Positions 33,801 through 46,806 of a stretch of 64,000 nucleotides of DNA are shown piece after piece. The stretch covers positions 6,265,464 to 6,329,463 of the forward strand of contig CM049320.1 of assembly GCA_026874595.1 (NCBI GenBank). The letters are read 5' to 3'. The notes below the pieces were generated by a model. It was not told the DNA's origin and ran no database searches. It worked only from the letters and a program-made list of their open reading frames with translations. How positions within the stretch are numbered: the stretch's first letter is position 1; each line of letters opens with the position of its first letter. The position numbers were made by a program, and so were the translations under genes. The stretch is from Sipunculus nudus (lineage: Eukaryota; Annelida; Sipuncula; Golfingiida; Sipunculidae).

Positions 33801-36800
33801 CATATAGGAGAGTAATATATAAATATAAATAATATAAAACTATATAATATATATATATGTAACTCTTATATTTGAGCAAGGAAACTTTCTTTAAATAGCA
33901 TGTTATCTGTAGCAAACCTCTAATGCCTTGAATGTACTGCCTATCACAGAAAACTATGGTTTATGACTGAAATGAGACCAAATTTGTCCTTTATACAACA
34001 CTGACTTGGCATTAAACTGAATGTCCTTATCAGACTACCACAAAAGTTGTGAGATGTTGAAAGCTTTTTTTTCTTAACTTTAAATCGGAATCTTACTTAT
34101 AGGTGTCCTAGCTTGCATGTATTATATTTTGCATGTTGATATTATTTTCATAATTGTTAAGTAATGTATGAAGAACAAGTAACATTCTATTGATTTTGTT
34201 ATCGTTAGTAGTAATGTCATTATATGAAAGACAAAAAAAACAGACTTCTACAACAAATTACAAAACAAAAAGCAGCATACTAAACTAGGTGGCGCCACTG
34301 TGTGACCCAACACCTCTTAGTGTGACCACCAGGAGTATCAATGAAGCAAAAACAGAAATATCCAAAACATGGATTAAAATCGGCTGACAGATTCCCTCGG
34401 CGTAAATCAAATGACAGCAGGCATCATTATGATCCACCATTTGAAGTGTTTCCTAAACTACATGTGAATGGAGGTTGAGCAAGAATATTAAAATCATGCA
34501 CCCATGCTCCTCCAATAGCAGACAAGCTCCCATGCACCTTAGGGCCCTATGAAGCTACAGCCCTTTTGATTGGTCAAAACTTGCCTCCTCTGGCTGTGAT
34601 TGGCCACTCTCAGGGTCAGGTGATTTAGCAAGTGGGTGTTCATTTTTAGCAACCATGTGAAGCTTTTCCTTAAAAGGTGGTTTGAGTGTGGACCTCCGAA
34701 GGACCACAGGAGGCTCCATTGATGCAGACATTCGCAGACTCTGATCACGTTTAATGTAGATCTGCAAGGGAACAGTGGCAGCAACCTCAATACTTGTCAC
34801 TGTGGTATTAGGAGGGAGTGTAAAAATATACAGAAAAGTTATGCCAATATTTCAGGATTCTGCAAAAATAGTTAAAATCATCCTAAATATTTCTTTTTTT
34901 ACCATCAAAATGCAAATTTATTCATAATACAATTTGTTCAAATGAATTATTACAATCGAAGCTCAGCAAGACCAACTTTGAGTCAAGACCAAATATCAAA
35001 TCCTTGATGGATATTGTGGTGAACATATATTTTCTTGAATCTGTTCAGAGGATATTAAATGCTCATCTAAAGATATCAAAATATGGGAAATCTGTATGTT
35101 TCCCAAATTTGAGCATTTGAAATACAACAGACTTTTTTTCAAATAACTGGATAATATTATGCAATTAATCATTTAATTGCAGAAGGGATTCTAAACTGCT
35201 CGGAGAATGAAGCTCAATTCAAGCATAAAAATGAATGGTATATTTTCCATGCTTTCTGCATAACATTCTGCATAAAGACAGACAATGACAACAGACAAAC
35301 TGGTCTAGAAGGAATTTATAAATTATAAACAAGATCAAGCAGTATGTATAACCAATGAATTTAAATTATATTTTTAAAGAAAGGTAGCTTGTAATTACAT
35401 ACAGGAATTATGAAAATTTTAACTTTTCAGCAATTCATAGATTATAAATCAAATTATTACCATCATTATTGTAACTCAGAGATTCACATTATGACCTCTA
35501 CAAACTGGAAAGTCTCATGTCCACTTGGACCATACTTTTTTTCAGATTTAGGCCTATAATGCTGCCAATAATGCGATTTAGGCCTATAATGCACATAATA
35601 AAGCTGCCCAACTCACCCTATACATGTACATACCACTGATATATAATTAATCAAAATTTACAAGGAACGTAGAATATTTTAAAAAGGGGTAATGGATCTT
35701 GTTATTAGAGGACCATTTTATAGACCTTGTTAACTAATATTTTATAAAACTTAGCACAATATTCTAGAACCAAATTCAGTATATATATTGTTATAATCAG
35801 ACAGTTAATTATGTAGTTGGGGTAGGGGATGTAGCTTATATTTTGACAATCTTCATTGCAGTTTGGAAAATGAGCATCTCAACATCACATTCCAACAAAG
35901 ATGAAATAACCAAACACCAAAATATGCTGTAAAACATAGACTAGGTGCCCTTGAATGAAATATTTTAACCAAGATGTCTATGGCCAAAACATCTGTCAAA
36001 TGTCTGCAAGCTGGTAGAGGATTGTAAAGGAGGTAATGGTGGGATGATCAGGGTATGTAGAAGTGAGGGGACACATGCTGGTTAAACATGGATATGGGTG
36101 AGAGCAAGGGATGGTAAAATGTAGGTTAACATAACTGATAGTTATAGCAAGGTAAAGCATTCTACTAAATGTCAAGTTCAACTGACGGAGCAAGCCATGG
36201 GGAAAAGATTATGCCCAGAATTGAAATTTTTCTTTTTTTCCCTTTTAATTAGTTTGGCAAACATCAATGTTGAATTATATGAACATATTTAACAAGTTAA
36301 AAATATTAGAGAAATGAAAAACAAAAAGTAAAATATACCAAAGCTTTGATGAAGCCTACTACTGTTTATATTAATCTCTGCTTTCATGTTCATATTTCTA
36401 TGTTTTCATTAATTAAATATCTGCAAGTGTCATTGAGTATGAATTTGTGGTGTCCTCAGTTATATTTTCCTTGTAATTCTACCATATTCTGGAACTCATT
36501 GATGATTATATATACCTAATTATCCTTATCACATCTGATATGATAAAAATAGCCTGAAGAGACCATATCAGCAAGGTTCTTATCTTTAATTAACATGTAT
36601 CCTCCCCTGTTTCCTAAAGTATCTTCCAAGGCAAAGTATCTGACCAAGGTCTGTAGTATACTAGAAGTGCTACATTTGTAAAAATCACAGATTCACATCA
36701 GTAAGCACATTCCATTCATAAAAACATTAATTTCAATGCTTACGCCTTTTTTTTTATCTGTGAGCAAGCTGGGGAGAAAATGACCCAGATGTGTAACAGT

Positions 36801-39800
36801 TGGTGGAGAATCCTGGTAAAATTATTCATAGTATGTTTGCTATGAAAATGATGGGAGAAGTAATAAAAAAGATTCACTAGTATCAAACTAAATAACATCA
36901 AGCTTTTACATTAAATATGATTTACTAATTCCTTCAATCGTAGCTTTCCTTGTTCATTATAATGCATCATTGTACCACGTATCTAGACCTTTTATATCTT
37001 CACCCTGTCCAAATTGTTTTTGTGGTATAGTTCAATCCATCTGAATACAGCCCAAGCATTGCAATAATTTTTCTTCCTCTTAATGAAACATCAGATACCT
37101 CATGAGGACCTGATACAATGATGCCCCTGATTTAATAAGGATCCTGTCACTGGTACCATCATCTATTGTCATGTCTACTGACCCACCAGCCTGTTAGGTT
37201 AGTATTATTACACAAAATCACTCACCCCTTGTTGCTTTTTGTCTACTGGTTCCTTTGTTTTACTGCTGGGGGTCTTCATTTTGCCTCCAGAGCTCCCAGG
37301 TTCTTTGCCCTTTGCAAAATTTGCATTTCTGCTGAAGGGGGAGTCACCGTCCTTGGCTGAAAAAAAAAACAACTCAAATTATTGAAATATTAGTCCCATG
37401 ATATTCATCATATTTTTAATGTAATAAAACTACTTTGTCACTTTTGTCAAAATTTGTATGTTTATATTTTAATTATCAAGGTTTATTTGTGCCATCATTG
37501 TAGATTTACCTTTCTCCTTCTTCTGTTCAGTTCTCTTCAGAATATCTTAATAAGGGTGAGTCAATTGTCAGCTAGTCACAATACAGCTAAGGCCTAGGTA
37601 CCTCAGGTGAGTCAATTGTCAGCTAGTCACAATACAGCTAAGGCCTAGGTACCTCAGGTGAGTCAAGTGTCAGCTAGTTCACTATACAGCTAAGGCCTAG
37701 GTACCTCAGGACAATGACCAGCTCCTCAGGACACTCACTAGCTATGTATTTATCTAAATCAGGGAATGGATGAGATTTGGGAATGTATTTCCGTTATATT
37801 TATAACACAAATATATGAAACATCTTATTATTATTACATATCAGTGAAACATATTTGTAATAATGTATAATACAGTAAAATAAATGGATCATCTAAATTT
37901 TCTAAAGTTGAACAGTATATTTCAGAATATTCAAAAGTCCACTTGTTGTATTCAGGATATCCAAATGTCAACCAGTGTACTCTGGGATAGTCCAAACTCA
38001 ACAAATTGAGATGTGAATTCCTAGGGAATTCAGGGAATTCACATGTAAACTGGACCTTATTCAGTTTACATGGGAATTCCAGTCTCTACTAGTTGAGTTC
38101 TGAACACAACTGGAATCCCATGTACACTGGCTTGGATAAATTCCAATGACTCATTCAAATGTTTACCCTTTGTATAGTTCTTAACTGTTATATTTCCTTT
38201 TTTAGTGTACCACCAAGAAAAAAAATGCAGATGTGGCAAATGTCTACTTCGATGTTCACAACATTGTAGCTGCCTATCACATTTTATCTGACTTACCCTG
38301 AAGTATATCACAGGCTTTCATTCTGCCAAAATCCATAAGCACCATCTCAACATATATATTACAATGTCCTAACAACTTGTAGTTACTGCTTATTCGGTCC
38401 TACCTTGAAATGCAAGAACTAACTCACTCTCAATACCTGGAGCTACCTCAGAATCAAAAGTGCATTTGATCTAGTTTTCTCCTGGTAAAGAACCTTATAA
38501 TCCATTTTAAGATTCCAAAATAAGCTGTGTATAAAAAGTAGGGTTGGTCAGCTTGCTAAAACACCATAGGTATGATAACATCTAGAAAAGCTTTCTATTT
38601 GTTTTAGTAGGTATCCCTTATCTGCTTGAATTCTTCAATATCCAGTCACTTCAATTCATGCGTGCAATCCTTTACACACAGAAATGTCACATATTTGTCT
38701 CTGCTGCTCACATCTGTTATTATTCCACTTTGTATCAAACAGATAATAACATCAAAATAATCCTGGGTATCAGAAATCCTTATTAATTGATCCTTCTGCA
38801 TATAGAAAATGCTATAATAATATCCAGCGTAAACATATCACAATGTATGAAATCCAATGGTGGGCAAGCAGGAGTTAAAGTAGCTGTTCCTTCAATGCAC
38901 TGGTCAAACACTGAATGTACACCTCTGGTACATATCTGTTACTTAAATATCCCTCCCAATGGCCACTCATCCGTTAAATAAGCTATTACACATGTCAGGG
39001 GAAATAACTGTCCAAGACTGCTGAGTGATTGGCTCACATACAGGAGTGTATCAAACATTCATATCTTGTTTATACTTGAGATGAGGTCACCCTGTCCTGA
39101 CAGGCTGGTTGCCTGGCAACTTGGATGCTGTGGTGAGGTTTATGGATGAGTTAGACCAACTGATGAAAGTGTTTGCGTCACCTTTGTAGGCTCACAGATG
39201 AGAAGTTGAATAGTTGATTAATGATCCAGGTATTGCACACCTGTGTTAATTAATCAGGATCAGTGAGAACCTCAAATATTAATTAAAGTACAGCTATCAG
39301 CTCAGCAGTGGCAAAGGCTCTGTGTAATTGGGTATTGGGTGTTTATCATTTTAATTATAGAGTTGTTAGATTATAGACATTATAAATTTAAAGCAATGGG
39401 CTATATGACAGTGTAACAGGGCATTGTCTGTTAATCTTTAATCACTGAGCAATATAGGATAGACAATAATTTATGGTATTGCTGTATGATAATTCAGTTG
39501 GGTAATGTCTCTTAATACATATATATATATAGTTTAGTATGAAGCAGGCTAAGGTAGGGTTCAGTTCCTTAATAACTGGTGCTCTTAAACAAACACAGAC
39601 AACACAAGCACATGAACACAAAGCACTAAAAGACCAGCCACAACTATAGATTCAAATGATCTCTTACACATGAACCAAGACATGGAAGCAGCAACCCCTC
39701 TTGTATGAGATATTTATAGACACTATAACAGTCAGAACTTCTTGCATCATTTAGTCAGGCAATCATTTCCAATACATCCAGGGTCTGCCTACTCTTGGAA

Positions 39801-42800
39801 GAGTTAAGATTTCTGACGATCTACTTCAAAACAGCAAGGCTTTACTGTTAACTGACACACAGGCTGTGTGTCCACAGTTACATACTCTTAGCAATAATAA
39901 TTTAGCCTGGAATTTTTGGACATTGGGGAGACACTATAAGTATTACAGATAAAAACATTTTATGTGCATGAGCCATTCTTATGTGGAAGACAAATGTATC
40001 ACATGACATGCAAACCAAATTCAAACACAATTTTTTTTTGCCATATGTGTACTCCTTATACAAAGAATTGATTTTAGGCTGTACCTTGCAGACACTGTAA
40101 ATGCACTGAGTGACCTGGATCCTGCAGCTACGGACAACCTAGTTCCCACAAGCATCATAACAGCCAACAATCTTGAGACTCTTGCCGTGAATAGCATAAA
40201 GGAAGCCATATTGTTATAGACTCTGTATGGTCTGATTGGAAGTACTTATTTCGTACCAACGGCCTATCTGACTTGCCTGCTAGCCTTAGCGACCACATCA
40301 ACCACCCATATAACAAACACAGGTAACTAGGAAAAGCCTACCCTAAAGCCAGAAACTTGTCTTTTGTTAGTTTGAATGCTACCTGACAAGTACTGTGAGT
40401 TACATGTAATCTGTGACTCTGCTAAGAGGTACGAAATGGGTTGTTACAATCAAATGGCAGCGTTAAATAAGGTATCTGAGATACTGTGGTGGAGTACTAC
40501 TTGGTTGTTATAAAGCCCAGGGTAGTACAGTGCAAATCACTTATAGATATTGTATTACCTTGTCCTTGTTAAGGTGGAATCTTAGTACAGCTGTTGGAAA
40601 TATATCTAAGGAAATAATCAAATTTAAAATCAAATAGGGCTTTGATATAGATCACTGTACACAGACAAGCAAATCAAGGTTATTATGTTGTAAAATGTTA
40701 TAAGAAAATGAATGTTATATCATATATATGAAGTTGACAGAATTTATAATTATCAATTAAATGTCTGATCCATTTTAAAAAGTTTAAATACCAAGGTCGT
40801 AAATGTGACCATGCATAGATTATAAGGAATATACTCGACTGTGAAAATGAAGATCCCCTAAAGGATTCCAGTCACTGACTCAAAGGGCAATATGATGAAA
40901 TCTTGTTAGACAGTAAACGCAGGGGTGGATACAGGATTTTGGAAAGGGGGGGGGGTTGAACCCAAAAGGACTTATGAAAAAGCTTTAAAAAAGGTCCTCA
41001 GATGCGGAAAAGGGGGAGTCCAGGTCACAATAATTGGTCAGATGCTCTTGAAAAAAGGTTGCAACTGCTGAAAAAGGGGGGTCCAGACCCCCTGGACCCT
41101 CCCTCCAGGATCTGCTTCTGAAATGATTGACAGATATCTTACTATAGATCCTGCATTGTTCTAATTAAGCTTTTTTGCAAGTGAATTCTGAAATCCAGAA
41201 GTCAAAGTAATAACAACTGATTCTTATTATATAGCTCCTTTCATCCTAACTGAACAGATAGTGCCATTCATAGGAAGTCATGTTTAAAATAATTAAAATC
41301 TCTCTGGTAGATGCAATTAAAGAACATCTTTGTAAATTAACAAAACCTGCATACTTTTACTTGAACTCCTGAAGGATTTACAAGAACTCCTGAACATAAC
41401 AATTACCTATAATTAGCTTTAATTAATGGATATAGCTGTGTAATTCCCAAGGTTATCATGTGTAACCAATTCAAATGTTAGTCATTTGTCTGAACTTAAA
41501 AATAAAATCCATTCCATGAAAAATAGAATGGGAGTCACTGCCTTTCTGTATAATTCTGATTAAAATGTTGATTTTCACACACTGACCATGTGATAAAAAT
41601 GCATTCATTATGTAAAACAGTTTGGGCATGGCTCAACTAATTGCAACATATGTATCATTACATGGATATTACTGATATATCTTTTTCAAGAATATTAGCG
41701 ATGTCTCTGACATGATCAGTGATATTTAAATTGTACACCTGCAGAAATACACATCTAAACTTCATCATATTTTCCTAAAAAACATGGTTATAGCAATTGG
41801 AAAATATCTGACTGAATGATTCAAAAGTGGCCAGTCTGATTTTACCATATACCAATCAGGGATCTAAAGTACTATTATACTAAGGAATACAATAAAAAAA
41901 ATATTACTATAAACTTAGAAATCCAATCCAAAGATGTGGATATACCAATGTAACAGGTAAATGGTATATTTATATAGAAACTGTACATGTATATGCAGTA
42001 CAGCCTATAGGCCTAGTCATGCAAGCATGTTGTCTGTATGATACACTAACACTTCATGTAAATGTATTATAATTAACCAAAGTACAGTGCCCTTAAATGA
42101 ATATTACAGTACACCTGCACCACTCTTCTCAACTTGCGATGTTAACAACACTGTGTGAATGCACAATTAAGGTTCTCAGGTTCTATTTAATATTCATACC
42201 AAAACCTCTCAACCAAAAGTACACATCCTATCTGAAGGGTAAACCCCCACGACACTTTGATATCAAGATTCACTGGATTGGCCAGTTGTCCTCAATGTCG
42301 GTGATAGGGGAAACCCATAAATATACCTGTATGGTTTCATCCTACAGTTATTGCTTAGGTCCTTAAGTGCATATTGTTTGTACAATACTTTACATATTAC
42401 AGTACCGGGTGATTCCCCCATAAACCTAAAGGACAATGTGGTTAAGTGTGGCTTGTTGTTCTCACCTGTAAACAAACCACCACTGATAGCGTCAAATTAG
42501 TCTGTACATCTGGGAGGTCACTCAGTAATGATGAGCTTACCTGTGAACATGTTATCACACCTTGTGGTATATACATCGTGCAGGTATATACATCATACTG
42601 TCCATAAAATCAATCTGTCATTTTCATGTTGCTGTCCTGACAATACTGTCCAGTCCAGCTGACAGTAAATCATAATCTGACTTTGTAAATCATAGTCTTA
42701 ATCAGACAACTAGTTTTGATGGTTACCCTGCGACTGACTCCGCTGTATGTCCACTTTTGACCCCCTGATAGAAGGTTACCCCCAGTGATGTTAACACCTG

Positions 42801-45800
42801 CTACTGTATGATAAGTTTATACAATGTAAGACATTTATTATATATTACCTAGATTATAATAATAGTTCTACCCTAATAAAGATGACCCACTGCCGTGCTA
42901 ACCCAGATAATGCTAACAACTAGATTTCTAAGTCATACAAGAATGAAGCAGGAATAAAAATTGGCATTGAGAAATGGCAGATGTACATATAATAGGTTAC
43001 ACCATTATGGTATACATGTAACAATATTCAATATCAGTATCTGTTTAGCAATAAATTGTGAAATTCTAAAATAATTTAACATAATTAAAGATGAGTGATA
43101 AAAGGATGTAACATATTAATAAGTGCATGCTTCCAAGGGAGCTATGACATAATTTGAGAGCAATCAATAAACATATCAGTGCTCTTGTTTTATTTACATT
43201 TGCTGGCCATTATAATACAGTGACCATGCAATATACTCTCCTAGCCCTAATCCTATTTAATATGGGTCATGCATGTAAAGACAGCTTAACAGTACATGGT
43301 AACCCTAGATTTACAAAGGTTAATCTAATTTTATCTATCTAATCTAATCAAATTAAGCTTGGGCCTGTGATCATGTTGCCACAATTAATTAATGATTAAC
43401 AACTAAACCTCCCTCTGCTGATATCATATATAATTCCCTTGCTTCTACAACATACCAGTAATTGCCAAAAAAAATTCCTGATAATCTAGGCTACCTTGTT
43501 TTTGCCATATATTAATGTAAATTTAGCTTTCAATATTTTGTCTCCAGCAGCTGATTTGACTATTATATATTTAGATAAAGCGACTGACATTTTCAAGGTC
43601 CATCTTGTCTTGTTCACTTAAATATGTATACATATTTGTGTATCAATATATTAATTACACTTGCCATTTGTCAATAATTTAAGTGCACACACACAAATTA
43701 TACTCAAATATTAATCAGCTTTTGACTGTCAACAACCTTAACCATACCTGGCATACCTGCAACTGAGTTAATTAATAATAATCAGTTACAAATGTCAAAT
43801 TACCAAATATGTGTTGATCTATATATGTGTTACAAATAAGAAGTTTAAACTAGGTATGTAAAGTACACAGTTCTTCCAGATCATAGCATTCGGGGATTAA
43901 ACTATAAAATACTTATATACTCAGCTTTATCATGTAGGTCCATGAAGATAATCAATGTTCAAGTGAGATAATATATAAATACAAGAAACAATACATGTAA
44001 ATATTCACCTTTTGTCTGTTGATAAAACATAAGCATGTCTCCTGTGGTCACAACAGCTGTAGATGTTCGCACGTTTGTAAAATACTTCCCGACATGAATA
44101 TCTATATATACAGGGCCAGTAGATCTTTGTGTACTTGAGTATTAATACTTTTAAAACACATATCTATTTGACCGGTTCAATGAAACATCAGTATATTCCA
44201 CTGATCATATCTTTCTGATATCCTGAGCTGATATCCTGTTTGATATAGAATTGCACTTGAGATAACACCACTGATGAACACAAAAATATCTGAACCATTC
44301 AGCGAATTAATTTTTTAGGCCTACCTGTCTTGCTCATAATTCTCTGAGCAATTCCTTCTAAAATATACTCCAATGGTTTCTGAAGTACAAATACCCCACC
44401 ATTGCTGTACAGTGTATATATGGGTGACCACAGCACAGGTATTTGGTGCAAAAATTTCCCCCAAGTCCAGGTATGTTCAAAACCTGTACTTTGTAAATAA
44501 AGAGCCAGCTGACCTTGGCCACAACAGGAGGTGCACTGAAGCATACAGGTGACAACACACCTGTAAATACAGGTAAGATCGATTGAACATCAGTCAAGGT
44601 GCACTCCTCAATACATACGCCCCATTATATAGGCACAGACCGAAGGATTATAATGTTGACTTTGGTCAAAAAAGTTTCACAAAGTATCAAATGCAGAGTT
44701 CTTTAAATATATATATATATTGTTGAGGATCTGATTGAAAATTAGCTGCTTCTCTGACAAAATTGTTTGATATGATTGTAGTCTTTTTCTATAAAAAGTA
44801 GAATTTCTCAGTCTGCTATAGCCTACTCACAGTATCGCTGAATCCAGCAGACAAACCAAAAGCTGATGTTATGATCAAATGTCCAAGTCAAGGTAGCTGT
44901 TCAATGATATTTGTTAATGAATGTAAATATTTCCAAAGAACTGAAGAATCACAATCATAAGGATGTTGTTCCTCAGCAGAGACGAGTCTAGTAATTTAAG
45001 CTAACAATTTATTCACTGAATGAATCACGACTGGATGTCCAGGAAATTATTTTCCACAGAAACTGTTAATGATTCACACACTATTAAAACATCAATCTCT
45101 ACAGTTAAAGTGGTGTATGACATTGCACTGAACAATAAATACATACAATGGTATCGTCATAACTACCCATATCCAGGTGTGTTAATGGCAGGCAGCCTGT
45201 TCCCATGGCTGTAAGTGGAACATTTCTACCAACTAATATCTTCCAATGTCACACATGTCTAAACAAACTGTTCCACATTGGTATATGGCCACCTCTGTGC
45301 TCTGATATCAGTCCTTTATGGATTGCAATTATTACTGTTGAGGGGGCATTTCTCCAGTGTTATGCCACAAACTATTTGGCACCAATCTACATATCACATG
45401 ACCACTGATTGCTAGGCTTGTATGTTTTTGCTATGCGCTGATTGAAATTTATAATATCCTGTCACACACATACATATATTCATCACTCAGTCGCTTCAAT
45501 CACTTATATCTGTCAGGGTAACAATCACCTATTGCAGATCAGGACTTTTGTCAAACATCAATATTAGATTTTCAATCTAAGTTCTGATTTCACTTCCCTT
45601 TGGAACAATTGTTTCACCGTCTACGGCCATTTTTGACTCTTCTGAATGAGTACCATTTTCCATTTCTCGTTATTCAACTATTTGCAAATAAAAATTTTGT
45701 TGACAGTAGGTTACACAAGGTTTTTCACATAAGTTTTAATAATATCTTCCATAAATCATGAATATTCAAATTATTCTGCAATGCAGACTTTTCCAGATGA

Positions 45801-46730
45801 GGTATAATTCCGGCTCCTGCTGATATGGCTATTTGCATATTAGACTTTCCATAGATAAGAGATCTTCTATATTGGAGGATTATATCTTTCTTTTGATAAA
45901 TTATTCAAACTATTACATAATTCACCACAATTCTGCTGTAAGAGGACTCTAGTTATGTCCTCATGATGATCACTGTCTCTTGCCATAGCAAACTTACTTG
46001 AGTTTTAACATACTTGTCAACTGGTATCAATAAATGATAAGTGTATGTCCAGACATAAAACCAATCCATGCACTACCAAGAACTGACGCTCACTAATGGC
46101 TGCCCTGCTTTGACCCAGGTATAGTAAATGTCCACTGTTCCAGGGCATGCTTCTAGATATTTCTACATAATGACCTCAGCTCCTGTTGCCCAATCAACCA
46201 ACACAATGTATCCCTAAATATAGACCAAATACCTGTGTAAAGACATAAATATACACAGTACTCAGACGGCCTGGCTGCCGGTCTATATACTGGTATATAC
46301 ACTGTGGACATTAGGACAGAACATGTATGGTCATACAGGTAGTCTGTCACCAATTATAAACGTCGGCCCTGAAGGCATCAAGCGGTTTACTGGAGCATCA
46401 ATTCTCATTATTACGTCTGTATACATGTATGTCTCTTTGTCAGGAATGATGTCAAAATGACTGGCCGGAACTCAATTTCACCCTACACCAAGTTTATTCT
46501 AACCCATGTTGATGTTTAGCCATCTTTGTGGGACCAAGTGCCATGTTTTGTACTATTTCTTCAAAGGTTATTTAGGACGCCCAGTCTCAGATTGAGGAGG
46601 ATGAGTATGAGATAACACTGTGTGTATTGGTGTAAATATATATAGAACTGTGGAAGTACATTGCTTATGGACGCAGTGACATGGGCAGTTTGTTATGAGA
46701 AATTGTAGAGAGTGAAGACTTCTTCTGATT

Positions 46731-46806
<76 letters not shown>

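Larger units (their letters stand above)
38400..46730. other. Large PLEKHG5 intron, proximal half
   Basis: AT-rich; the open frames here are short and unrelated to known proteins. Holds a short inverted-repeat element (40920-41120), an orphan coding-like stretch on the + strand (40085-40219), and short GTTGCCTGGCAAC palindrome near 39109. Confidence 0.55.

Noticed and set aside
36743-36770. 25-base stretch between a CCCCAG acceptor and a GTAAGC donor on the - strand
   Set aside because: In the required phase it meets a stop codon and its length would break the PLEKHG5 frame.
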